Under the pieces are notes generated by a model. The model saw only the letters and a program-made list of their open reading frames with translations. It was not told the DNA's origin and did not search any database. This document shows, in pieces, positions 20,191 through 30,355 of a stretch of 64,000 bases of DNA. Location of the stretch: the NCBI GenBank assembly GCA_017871115.1, contig JAFCIZ010000008.1:1426001-1490000 (forward strand). Reading direction: 5' to 3'. The DNA comes from Cunninghamella blakesleeana. Taxonomy: Eukaryota > Mucoromycota > Mucoromycetes > Mucorales > Cunninghamellaceae. Position 1 is the stretch's first letter, and the number at the start of each line of letters is the position of its first letter. The position numbers and the translations under genes were made by a program.

Positions 20191-20307
20191 AACGTCCAAG
20201 AGAAATTGAAGACGCTAAAAGCTAGACACAAACGTCCAAGAGAAATTGAAGACGCTAAAAGCTAGACACAAACGTCCAAGAGAAATTGAAGACGATAAAA
20301 GCTAGAC
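20191..20307 (+). repeat. 40-bp minisatellite, 3 copies
   Basis: The same unit as at 2874-3150 but only three copies; the third has GACGATAAAAG for GACGCTAAAAG. It lies in the RT-IN spacer 20127-21043. Further degenerate copies are at about 20559-20592 and 20845-20877, so three motif blocks punctuate the spacer, as in A. No ORF is credible in the spacer. Confidence 0.93.
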
Positions 20308-21043
20308 AAACAATTAACAAAACAACTTATTTTACAATTATTTTATAGAAGACAATATTATACAACAATTATTACTATTTCAACAACGCTTGCAACAAAA
20401 ATCTATATTTTTATACAACAATTATATTATTTATTTACAACAATTATTTTTAACAAACTACCACTTCAATAACATTAATTACAACAATTAAAAACAACAT
20501 AACAAAAAAAAAAAAAAAAAAAACACATAACAAATACAAAAAAAAAAAAAATATATAGCGTCCAAGACGATTGAAGACATTAAAAGCTAATCTAACTAAC
20601 TATTATTATTTTACATCAATTATTGTTACAACAATTGCAACAATTCTTATAATTATTTTTACAACTACTACAACAATTATTTTTACAACAACTATTCTTT
20701 TATTAATAGATTACAATAACTAATATTACAACAAACATCATTATATATCTACTAATTTTACAACAATATTTAAAACTACAAAAAAAAAAAAAAAACAACT
20801 ACACACATAACACTTAAACAAATACAAAAAATATATATATATATTGTCCGAAGACGATTGAAGACATTAAAAGCTATACTCAAAATCAAAAACAACTTAT
20901 AACACGACACTAATACAACAATACATAATCAAAAATCCTTTGCAGAATATATTAAAACAACTCACACAACTTTATTTAATATAGTTACAATCACACACAC
21001 AAAAAAAAAAAATTCTTTTCACAACAAAAAAAAAAAAAAAAAA

Positions 21044-22363
21044 ATGGATCAGCAAATTATAAATAACATTAAAGAATATCTCACAACTTTAAAAATTCCT
21101 GAAGACATAACAATAAAAATGAAAAGATACTTACAACGAAACTCACATAATTTTATTGTTCGAAACAATAAACTATATAAATTTAATATCAAACATCAAA
21201 CTCTAAGACAAGTTTTAAATAAGCAAGAAGCTCTGGAAGCACTGTACATGTATCATCAACATCCTTTAGGTGGACATATTGGTTATCACAATACATTATA
21301 TAAATTATCAATAAGATATTATTGGGATTCTATGGCTAAAGATATACAAATATATATAAAAAAATGTTCAAGATGTCAAACGGTAGGTCCTAAAAAATTA
21401 AATGAATTTCTCTATCCTATACCAGTTAAATCGAAACCATTTGAACAATGGGGCTTGGATGTTAAACATGTACCTACATCAAAAGGTGGATACAGATATA
21501 TTATTGCCGGTATAGATTATCTAACTAAATGGGTAGAAGCTCGTGCTTTACGTTATCAAACAACATCAGAAGTTGCCTTATTTATTTATGAAGAAATAAT
21601 ATGTCGTCATGGTACACCTCATCTTATAATTACGGATAATGGCAAACCCTTTATTAGTGATTTAATAAAAAAGGTTTGTAATCAATATAATATACATCAT
21701 AATACAATATCAGTCGGAAACTCTCAAGCCAATGGATTGATTGAAAGGTTTAATTCTACACTTGGAACTATAATAAAAAAGGTTACATCAACTGAAAAAT
21801 CAATATGGGATCAATATCTTCCTTCGGTTCTATTCGCGTATCGATCCATCAAACAATCTTCAACACAACAATCACCATTTTATTTAACTTATGGATATGA
21901 CGTTAAAACTCCGTTTGATCAACATGCCAAACCTATTGATTTTCATACTTATAATTTTGATACACAATTAAAATTAAGGACAAAAAAGGAAATTCTAGCT
22001 CTCAATCAGATAAGACAATCAGCATCAAAAATGATAGAAAAATCACAAATGAACCAGAAATTGGCGATCGATAAAAAAGTCTTAAATAATAATAGAGAAT
22101 GGAAACCTGCCTTCAGAATCGGTGACATTGTAACGTTATATAATGGAATAAAAGCAAATTCTTGGTCTGGGAAAATATCTGACATGTGGCAAGGAAAATA
22201 TATCATACACCAATCTCTTGGGAAAGGTACTTATATGATTAAACCACTAGATACAACAAAGACAAGGATAAAGCGTGTTCATGGTAATAGGCTCAAAATT
22301 TTACAATTACCTGATGTAAATTGGAATGTACATGTTTATAAAACCTATGGATTGGAAATATAA
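21044..22363 (+). CDS. Element C integrase (separate ORF)
   Basis: A 439-aa integrase with the same HHCC, DDE and GPY/F-like features as the A copy. It starts at an ATG preceded by a run of about 18 A. The nearest upstream coding sequence is RNase H, 917 bp away. Intact. Confidence 0.94.
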   Translation: MDQQIINNIKEYLTTLKIPEDITIKMKRYLQRNSHNFIVRNNKLYKFNIKHQTLRQVLNKQEALEALYMYHQHPLGGHIGYHNTLYKLSIRYYWDSMAKDIQIYIKKCSRCQTVGPKKLNEFLYPIPVKSKPFEQWGLDVKHVPTSKGGYRYIIAGIDYLTKWVEARALRYQTTSEVALFIYEEIICRHGTPHLIITDNGKPFISDLIKKVCNQYNIHHNTISVGNSQANGLIERFNSTLGTIIKKVTSTEKSIWDQYLPSVLFAYRSIKQSSTQQSPFYLTYGYDVKTPFDQHAKPIDFHTYNFDTQLKLRTKKEILALNQIRQSASKMIEKSQMNQKLAIDKKVLNNNREWKPAFRIGDIVTLYNGIKANSWSGKISDMWQGKYIIHQSLGKGTYMIKPLDTTKTRIKRVHGNRLKILQLPDVNWNVHVYKTYGLEI

Positions 22364-22690
22364 AAAAAAAAAAAAAAAAAAAAATTTATAATAATAATAA
22401 TTATTACGTACTCTTCCGAAAAATAATAATAATAATAATATATAATATATATAATAATAATCATAATAGTATAAATCATATTAAAAAAAAAAAAAATCAG
22501 ATAACAATAATAATTTTAACGAAGTTGATCCAGTAACACAAAAGAGCTAATCTGCCAACACAAAAAAAAAAAAAAAATATATATATACATTTATACTTCT
22601 TCTTACTCTCTTTATTTTTATCAAATTATTACAAAAAAAAAATTTTTTAACCATTTTACCTTCTTATTATCCTTTGCTACTTTAACAACC

Positions 22691-23152
22691 ATGGATATGC
22701 CCTTTAATACAAACCGTGTACCCCTAGATGAAGACCCTCTTTATGATGAAGCCTTAAATGTTTTGGAAAACTTTGATAAACTACCAGAAATCGAGACATA
22801 TAGGATGTTCATAAGATATTTATATCCTATGTATGTAGACGATCACCAAACTGTAGAAAAAATTAGAAATAGAATGTATGATACCTTTTCTGCTAGCCTC
22901 TGTCCTATGGTACACAGATTTTTACATCATTCTTTGGATCGTCCTACTACTAATGAAAGTTTAGCAATATATAAAATGCAACGAACAAATCTCCTTCAAG
23001 AACTTTTCACTGGTGTTGGTACTGCTAAGGTTAATAAAGTCATCATAAGAAGAATAAGAAACATGGATCCATGGAATGATATTCAAGATAGAGGGCTATC
23101 TTTTGTTGGCGTTGGGGGTGTCGACAATGGTGATACCAATGGCGCTCCTTAA
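22691..23152 (+). CDS. Element C fourth ORF (unknown function)
   Basis: A 153-aa homologue of the A fourth ORF with no length change; substitutions are mostly conservative (K/R, I/V, E/D) and silent changes are frequent. It includes the polypurine tract (as VGVGG) and the first 34 bp of the LTR. Function unknown; no membrane or secretion signal seen. Confidence 0.8.
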   Translation: MDMPFNTNRVPLDEDPLYDEALNVLENFDKLPEIETYRMFIRYLYPMYVDDHQTVEKIRNRMYDTFSASLCPMVHRFLHHSLDRPTTNESLAIYKMQRTNLLQELFTGVGTAKVNKVIIRRIRNMDPWNDIQDRGLSFVGVGGVDNGDTNGAP

Positions 23153-23850
23153 AACTAGTACTGCTTTTTGGAGTAGCTACTCCTGGAGTAGCCGCTCTTG
23201 GAGTGGCCACTCCATACGATAGTCACTTTCATCTCTTTTCCCTACTCTCAATATACTTTGAATAATTTTTTAAATTTTTTTTTAATATAAATAGAACCAA
23301 TTTTTTTCTCTTTCTTTCTCTTAAATTGTCAAATTTTTATAATAAATTATTATCTACTAAATAATTATTGAACTTGTCCACTTTATAAAACAAACTTTAT
23401 AATTTTAAATTTTTTTATTTTAACTTACTATAACATATTCAATTATTGAACTTATCTATTTTTTATTTAACAAATTATTTTATTTTTATTTTATTTTTAC
23501 TTTATAATATTTTATATTATTATATACTATCTTATTTTATAATATTTATTCACTTAAATATTCTATACTACTGATCTAAATCATTTAAACTCTTTACTAC
23601 TTATTTTACTCGGCGGTCATTAAACTTTTGCTTTAATCCTGCTTATATTTTACTTATAATCTTTATTTTATTTTATTTTATTTTTTTTATTTTATTTTAT
23701 TTTTTTAATTTTCTATTCCTTTATATTAAGTCGTTCTACTTATAAAACAGGAACTGGTGCTCACTGGAAACTTATTATATACTCCAAATATAACTTATAA
23801 TACTCATTCCTCATTTCAAAAATAAATCTTAAACAAAAACCCACATAACA
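23119..23850 (+). mobile_element. Element C 3' LTR
   Basis: 732 bp, the same ends and cassette as the 5' LTR, followed by the CTAA target duplication and the rest of the B LTR. Confidence 0.95.
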
Positions 23851-23985
23851 CTAAACTAAGTTGTATCTACTTATAAAACAAGATACTGGTGCTCACTGAC
23901 AACTAAATTAAACTATAAAACTATCTACTTTCCAAAACTATAAAAGGAAATTCTACTTTTCAAACAACCCAAAATTTACACAACA
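23851..23985 (+). mobile_element. Element B 3' LTR, second part
   Basis: Begins with the duplicated CTAA and continues the B LTR to TTTACACAACA. Joined to 14503-15068 without the duplicated CTAA it restores 697 bp, equal to the 5' LTR. Confidence 0.94.
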
Positions 23986-24046
23986 CTACTTATAAAACAA
24001 GATACTGGTGCTCACTGACAACTAAACTATAAAAGGAAATTTCAAA
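23986..24046 (+). mobile_element. LTR remnant D, right fragment
   Basis: Starts with the duplicated CTAC and follows the B-type LTR (TATAAAACAAGATACTGG and on), with an internal deletion and a decayed end; the right boundary is approximate. It ends about 40 bp from the tRNA-Gln gene. Confidence 0.75.
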
Positions 24047-24085
24047 ACAACGCTTAAATATTTATCCGGAAAAAGTTAGCAAAAA

Positions 24086-24156
24086 GGTCGCACCGAGAAT
24101 CGAACTCGGGCTGCCAGATTCAAAGTCTGGAGTCATAACCATTAGACCATGCAACC
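24086..24156 (-). tRNA. tRNA-Gln (anticodon UUG)
   Basis: The reverse strand folds as a cloverleaf: acceptor GGTTGCA with TGCGACC (one T-G pair), D arm GTC/GAC, anticodon stem CCAGA/TCTGG with loop CTTTGAA (anticodon TTG), and T arm CCGAG/CTCGG with loop TTCGATT. No intron. AAAAA at 24081-24085 gives the TTTTT pol III terminator. It borders the retroelement stack, which lies downstream of the tRNA. Confidence 0.96.
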
Positions 24157-25406
24157 TTAGTTGCTTGAGACGATGCTGAGACGTCTTTGAAACCAGATCG
24201 TCTTGTTTCCGGCCATTAACTCTTCTTTTTCATATTCAATTTTATTTATATTTATTTATTTTCAATTATTATTATTTTATTTATTATTTTTATATATTTT
24301 TTTTTATAGAATTTTATTTTTATTTTTATATTTTTCTTTATTTCGAATTCTATCTAGATTTGGATTATTTTTATATATTTTTAAATACCGACAATGATTA
24401 TATATACACCAGGTCAAACTGAATTAGAAATAAAATCATCTTTACCTCTCTTTCGTGTATTGATCACAAGTAGATTTTTTATTTTTATTTTAGTTATTTT
24501 TGTTATTTTTTTTTTGTTTAGAGAATATTTTCGTTGGATAGTTTCCGTTTTTGATAATTGTTTTATTTGATTTTGATTTTATTTTATTTTATTTTATTTT
24601 TACAAGTACTTGAACCTAGCCATTTCAAGTCGAAGCACCGCACGTGACATGCTCACTAGGTTGATAAGAATTTGTTGAAACAAAATTCTTTCATTTTCAG
24701 CCATCAGCACTTTTTTTATTCATTATTTTATATTTTATATTTATTTCATCCTTCATTTTATCTAATAATTATTTAATTATCACTTATTATTTATATTTTA
24801 TTATTCTAACTTTCATGATTTTTAATGTATTTGGTTTTATTTACCCTGTTTTAAATACCTATAACTATTTTAAATGCCGACGGCAATTACATATAACTAT
24901 ATATAAGTCTAGTACTACTATAATTATTATTAGCATTTGTATGGTACTTGTATATTAATCTATAAAAATAATAAATGTGAGAAAGGTTTTGTCAAAATTA
25001 AGGAATGATTAAAAAGTAAGTTATACAAATAGGAAAAGCGAAGAAATGGAAAAATAAAAATAAAAATAAAAAATAAAAAATAAAATAAGTAGTATATATT
25101 CATATGTATAGACATACATGACTTTTCATTATCTCTTTATAAGGTTACAACTTATTATATCCACGTTTGTGTTATTCAATTAAACCAATCATTCATATAA
25201 TATTAAGTATTAAGCGACAAATAATTAAATTAAATTGAAAGAGAAAATATACATTTATATATTCTGATTTATTAGTGTCCCTCAGTTGTCTTCTTTTCGG
25301 ATCCCGCCACTCACTGTCATAGTATTTTTTTTTTATTTTATTCCCTTTTAATCTCGAATAAATTTTTTATTTTTTTTATCAAGAAAGTATTTGTTATTTA
25401 TTATAA
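24157..25406. other. Intergenic region, tRNA-Gln to ERH
   Basis: Mostly AT-rich with no convincing coding sequence. Two islands are much less AT-rich: 24606-24692, which can form hairpins (separate entry), and about 25275-25320, followed by a T run. The short hydrophobic ORFs here look like chance in T-rich sequence. Confidence 0.6.
24606..24692. other. Possible structured element (hairpins)
   Basis: Contains nested or alternative inverted repeats: ACTTGAA with TTCAAGT, AACCTAG with CTAGGTT, and a second hairpin AGAATTTGTT with AACAAAATTCT. Base composition is richer in GC than its surroundings. It does not fold as a tRNA and matches no snRNA I know. Confidence 0.35.
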
Positions 25407-26354
25407 ATGATGGTACGAATATAATTTAAATAGTTTTTTAGATTATTATTATAGTAATTATTTATTTATTTTATTATTAAATATATTAATCTTTAGACTG
25501 CGCATACAATTCTTTTAATCCAGCCAAATAATTCCCCAAGGTATGTATACACACACGTATATATATATACAAAGCAAATAAAAAATAAAATAAAACAAAA
25601 AATAAAACACGTAGTAATTCTGTTTTCTTTGAATTATTGTTATTAATATAAACCAATTCATTTGATATTTTAGTTCACGAACATACTAGTAAGACAAGGT
25701 TTTTTTAAAAAATAAAATAATACAAGCAATTTTGACTTATTATAATATATATTAAAATGGATATAGTGATTTCGAGACAGTGGCCTTGGCGATGAATAGT
25801 ATGTTGGATACTAATAGAATTAATAATGAATAATTATTAATAGGAATAATATTGAGTAATTAATTTATTATCTGTCTACGTTTATTTATATTTTTAGATA
25901 TAGCAACGTTATATGAACAACATCTTTTAAAAGAAAATCCAAGATTATCGCAATTACAATATAGGTAATATATACATATATACATATGTATATTTTAAAA
26001 AAAATATTTAAGTAATTAATAAATATATATAATTGATATATTTATATGCTTATGTATAATTATAATAGAGCTGAAGATCTACTTCGGTATATAGATGAAC
26101 ATAAAGAATTTGTAGCGCTAGTTTTTGAGCCTAGCACTAATGTAAGTAATAAAGTCATTTTAAATAAACTATCAAATGATAATTCTAGTATAATTATATA
26201 TCTATATATCTATCTATTTATATAGTCATATAAACCACACAATCAAACATGGATAAAAGAACGATTGATTAGTCACCTCAGTAATCAACAACGTCAACAA
26301 CCGTCATTTAATAAACCTTCACAATCAAGAGGACGAGGTAGCCGTAGATATTAA
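25407..26354 (+). CDS. ERH: Enhancer of rudimentary homologue (ERH)
   Basis: Seven exons: 25407-25412, 25497-25540, 25674-25688, 25767-25798, 25898-25964, 26069-26141 and 26226-26354, in frame, 121 aa. The protein follows the ERH family throughout: HTILLIQP near the start, RTYYDFETV, ATLYEQHL, LLRYIDE, LVFEP and YKPHNQTWIKERL. ERH is a small dimeric nuclear protein; in fission yeast Erh1 works with Mmi1 in meiotic mRNA elimination. Exon 1 encodes only one or two Met before the first intron (ATG at 25407 or 25410). The C-terminus is longer than the 104-aa animal protein and ends in an RG-rich tail (SRGRGSRRY). Identification is firm; the short exons were placed by frame and family alignment. 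Confidence 0.9.
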
Positions 26355-27241
26355 TATCATTTTATAAAATGCAATAAAGCTTCATTGTTTCCTTTATTTT
26401 TTTAACAAAAAAATATCAGTTAACCAAAATGAAGTAATTAAAACAGGGTAGTTTATACTTATACTGAAAGGGTGAATTAATAGAGTTTTTTAATTACCAT
26501 TGTAATCTATGCAAGCCAAAACAATATAAACTTGTGATATACTACCATTTAAAGTGATAATTTTATTGTTTATACAATTATTGTACGCCAAAAATACAAT
26601 AAGTTAATAAAGTTTCATATTTTTTTTATATATTAATTAAACCATTAAAAATGAATAACGTATTACAATTTCTATATTTTAAATGCTTTTTAATGCAGTA
26701 TTATGAAATAATGTTTATATTTTCTCGTCATCTATACATACTATTTATTATGCATTCTATTTATACAATTATTCTCAATATATTACATGGTATTTATAAA
26801 ATACTATTTTCTTTAAAATAAACCAACGCGCTTTTAATTTTTTGACACCCTTTCCTTTTTTTAAAAAAATATAAGTGGTTAGAAACTCCTCGATTTTTAT
26901 ATCCATTTTAGTTAAAAAACCTCTCTTTTTATATTTTTTATATTTTTTTCCTCTTCTTTTTTCTAATATCATCTTTCTTTCTCTCATTACTAATACTAAT
27001 ACTATTCTTTTTTAAATATATATTTATAATATATTTTACTTTAGAATATTAACATCTTTTTATTTTAAATTTTTACTCTAATTTTTAAGAATCCAGCTCT
27101 ATTCTTCAAGATCCCAGGAGAAAATTTATTTACATTCGTTCATTAGGTAAAAAAAGAAAAAAAAGTATTTTATTATTATTACTAAAAGATATCCCTATTT
27201 TATTTCAAAACTATATGTAAATATTGCTATTTTAACTGAAT
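26355..27241. other. Intergenic region, ERH to Rrm4-like gene
   Basis: AT-rich. The first part is probably the ERH 3' UTR; the pyrimidine-rich stretch before 27242 is probably the promoter and leader of the next gene. No gene seen. Confidence 0.5.
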
Positions 27242-30200
27242 ATGTTTATGTCTCCTTTAGATATGGCTGATTACGCTTTTAAACCAGTAATTCGTTTACC
27301 AAAAAGTAAAACAGAGCAGTATAATACTGAACCAATAAGTGATGCAATAGTTTCAGAAACACTCTTTTTGAAGTCTTTCCCATCAACTATAAATGAAAGT
27401 GAACTACGTCAACTGTTACATCAGTATCAACCTATAGAGTAAGTATGATATATTGTCTGTGTTTTATTATTTTTGTTTGTGAAATTAATCGGGCAAACAG
27501 ATCTGTATAGGAGTTTCAATTTAAGGATCATTCACATCCAAAGATCTTTTATTTGTTGATCTTATGTTTTTTAAATTAAATTTTTATTTTATATTATTTA
27601 GAATTCAATTATATCGACATAACGGTGAAGGCTATATAAGGTTTAGAAACGCATCTATTGGTAAAAATGAAAATAATATCAATTTTTTTTTGGGGGGGGA
27701 ATAAGAAAAAAAAAAGTACTCAAATGATTTTGTATTATCTGTTTCATAATTATTATCTAGCTGATCAAGTGTATGCTTTATATCAAGACCACCAATTTAA
27801 TAATGGTACAAAACTACACTTTAGTGTATGTCAAGATACTTCAGTTGAAGCGGAAAGTATGCTACTTAAAGTAGATAATTTACCAAAATATTATGAGAGT
27901 ACAGCACTTTATGATCTTTTTCGTCCGTTTGGTCCTTTGGCTATTTGTAAATTATTGCTGGAACCAGAAGACTCTGCATTTCATGGTTCTGCGCTTATTC
28001 AATATTTTTACCATGATGATTCTGAAGAAGCAATTCAAACAATGGTATATATAAAGATATATTATTTTGAGTTAAAAAAAATAATCGATGCCAACAATAG
28101 AAAATTAACACCCCTATTTTCCTTTTTAATACTATAATTATAGCACGGTCAAACGGTGGATAGAAACAAAATGTAAGGAGAAAATAATAATAATGATAAT
28201 GTTTCGATGATATAGGGTCGAGTAAAAGGAGTTTACTAAATCAAAAAATCCTTTTTTTTGCACTTTTTATTTTTATAGAACAGTAGAATCGGCTATACCT
28301 AATGATTATTATCAAAAATCGGTAAGTTCATTTATATTTGGGGGTGAAAGAAGGGAGATGGGAGTTAAAAAAAAAAAGGGCCTGACTTTATTGTATATGG
28401 TGTGTGTACTTTATTTTTGTGGACATCTGGTGTAATGGATTAAATAAACAAAAATGTAACTGACTTCTTCAATTTTTTTTCTTTTCCCTCTTTTAAAATT
28501 TTTAATTTTCTTCAACTCTTTTTATTCTTTCTTTTTTTGAAACACTTTTCCATATTTTTAGTCCCTCTCATCTTCATCACCCATGACACCCGATAAAGTA
28601 TCAGATCCAGGCTATGTCGATGTAATGAATTTATATATTAAGAATTTGGATCCAAAAGTTACAAACACTGATCTTTTCAATGCTTTTCGAAATTTTGGTC
28701 GTATTGTATCTGCTCGTGTGATGACAAATCCCGCTACTAATCAATCTAAAGGGTATGGTTTTGTTAGTTATAGTCGAACAGATGAAGCTAGATCAGCTTT
28801 GGAACAAATGAATGGCAAAATGTTATATTCAAAACCATTAGTAGTTTCTTATCATGCTCCTAAAAAAACTCGGCACACACCTCAGTCTTCGTCTTCACCA
28901 GAATACTCTTATCAAGATTCGCTCTTGAGAAACCATCGTCAAGATAATATTAATTCTGCACCAAATGCTGTTTCGACCGCTGTTAACGGGTTAGGTATTG
29001 ACAATGTTGATCAAATTGCTATTGATATTAAGGATTTATCCATTGGTCAAAATCATTCTACTGTTCCTGCATTTCCTCTTCAACGAAAGGTATATAATAT
29101 AATATAATATATATATATTTAAAAAAGAGAAATATATTAATATCCTTACATTTATATGAATAAACGGTTTATTTACTTTAGACTTCGATCACTGATAATT
29201 ATATGATGATGCAACAGGTGCGTATGTCTCCTCCTTTCTCATCTTCTCCCATGTCAGGTAGTACAGCTGGTGGCCGTTCTTTAGCATCTTTAGCATCGGG
29301 ACTTAGTATTCAACAGCCTCCTCCTCCACCACAGCAATTTAATCATAGTTCCTCTTTACCTTCCTCTGGTATAATGAGAGATTTTAAACAAACTGTTGAT
29401 GGGAGACCTACTTTACGTCGTAAATCGTCATTAGAATCTATCAGTACAGTGATGACAGAATCGAGTGCTAGTATTCAACGACAAAAATTAACTCAAGCCG
29501 TTATTCAATGTGATATACCTTTTGACAATCATAACTTGGTTACAGAAATAGTAGATATGTTGTTGACTTTAAAGAAAAAAGAAAGATCATTATGTTTATT
29601 TAATCAAGATTTTCTTAAATCAAAAATTGCTTTGGCATTAGAAGCTTTAGAAACTTTTCATGACGAAGAAGAAGGATATGATCAGGATGATGAACAGGAG
29701 CAAGTATTACATCAAATGTAAGTAATTGATTAGAGAAAAAGAAAAGTTAAACAAGCAAAAAAGGAATAGCAATTTATATGCATTTTTTATGAATTGAAAT
29801 AGGTTACCAAGACAAATGTCCAAAAAAGAAATTAAACCAATCCCAGTACCATCAACGCCTCCTATATCATTATCAACCAATACAACAGTTGGTACAACAT
29901 CGACTAGTACTTCAGTCAGTATTAATAATAATAATAATAACAAAGAATCGAATAGAGAAGAAGATGTTCCAAAATCTATTCCAGCACGTACATCAAAAGC
30001 TATTCCTATAGTCGCGCCACCAATTTCTTCAACAAATAATCATCATCAAAGTGTTAGTAACAACAAAAATATTTTGAAAATGTCAACATCTAATGGATTA
30101 ACTATAGAACAAAAAGAAATGATCGATTCTTTAATAACAGCAATGGAAGGTAAACCAGTTCATGAAAAAAAACAATTATTAGGCGATCGACTCTTCCCAT

Positions 30201-30355
30201 TAGTTAAAGCAACGGGTACTAAACAGGCACCAAAAGTTACAATCCGATTATTAGATACAGTTGATTTACTTGAGTTAGCTACTTTAATGTTTGATAAAGA
30301 AGCATTAAAAAAACAAGTGGATATTGTTAACGGTGCTATGAAACAAGTATCTTAA
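27242..30355 (+). CDS. Rrm4-like RNA-binding protein (3 RRM + 2 MLLE-like)
   Basis: Eight exons: 27242-27438, 27602-27660, 27761-28044, 28144-28172, 28279-28321, 28562-29089, 29182-29717 and 29803-30355; 742 aa. RRM1 is at about residues 39-112 and RRM2 at about 118-203, both with weak RNP motifs. RRM3, about 227-305, is canonical (LYIKNLD and KGYGFVSY). After a Ser/Pro/Gln-rich linker comes an MLLE-like segment (about 482-537, VTEIVDMLLTLKKKE). The C-terminus (about 661-738, LLGDRLFPLV ... LLDTVDLLELATLMFD) is a second MLLE/PABC-type domain. Three N-terminal RRMs plus C-terminal MLLE domains is the layout of Ustilago Rrm4, which carries mRNA on moving endosomes. Poly(A)-binding protein has four RRMs and one MLLE, so it fits less well. 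Confidence 0.85.

Larger units (their letters stand above)
15069..23850 (+). mobile_element. Element C, intact Ty3/gypsy-like retrotransposon
   Basis: An 8782-bp element bounded by TG...CA LTRs and 4-bp target duplications CTAA (15065-15068 and 23851-23854). It is inserted in the 3' LTR of element B in the same orientation. The two 732-bp LTRs differ at the one position I could find (C at 15625, A at 23675), so the insertion is recent. All four ORFs are intact, so it may be active. Confidence 0.95.
6912..23985 (+). mobile_element. Element B, Ty3/gypsy-like retrotransposon, interrupted by element C
   Basis: A complete element bounded by 4-bp target duplications CTAC at 6908-6911 and 23986-23989. 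Without the inserted element C and its duplicated CTAA it is about 8.3 kb. Order: 5' LTR, primer binding site, gag, -1 frameshift, pol (protease-RT-RNase H), short spacer, integrase, fourth ORF, 3' LTR split by element C. All ORFs are open. The 5' LTR and the rejoined 3' LTR are both 697 bp and look identical where compared, so the insertion is young. Confidence 0.93.

Noticed and set aside
24203..24397. Hydrophobic ORF after tRNA-Gln
   Set aside because: Phe/Tyr/Leu-rich translation of T-rich intergenic DNA, no splice or family support.
24606..24692. Second tRNA or snRNA
   Set aside because: No cloverleaf, no box B in the right place and no match to U1-U6 hallmarks; kept only as a hairpin element.
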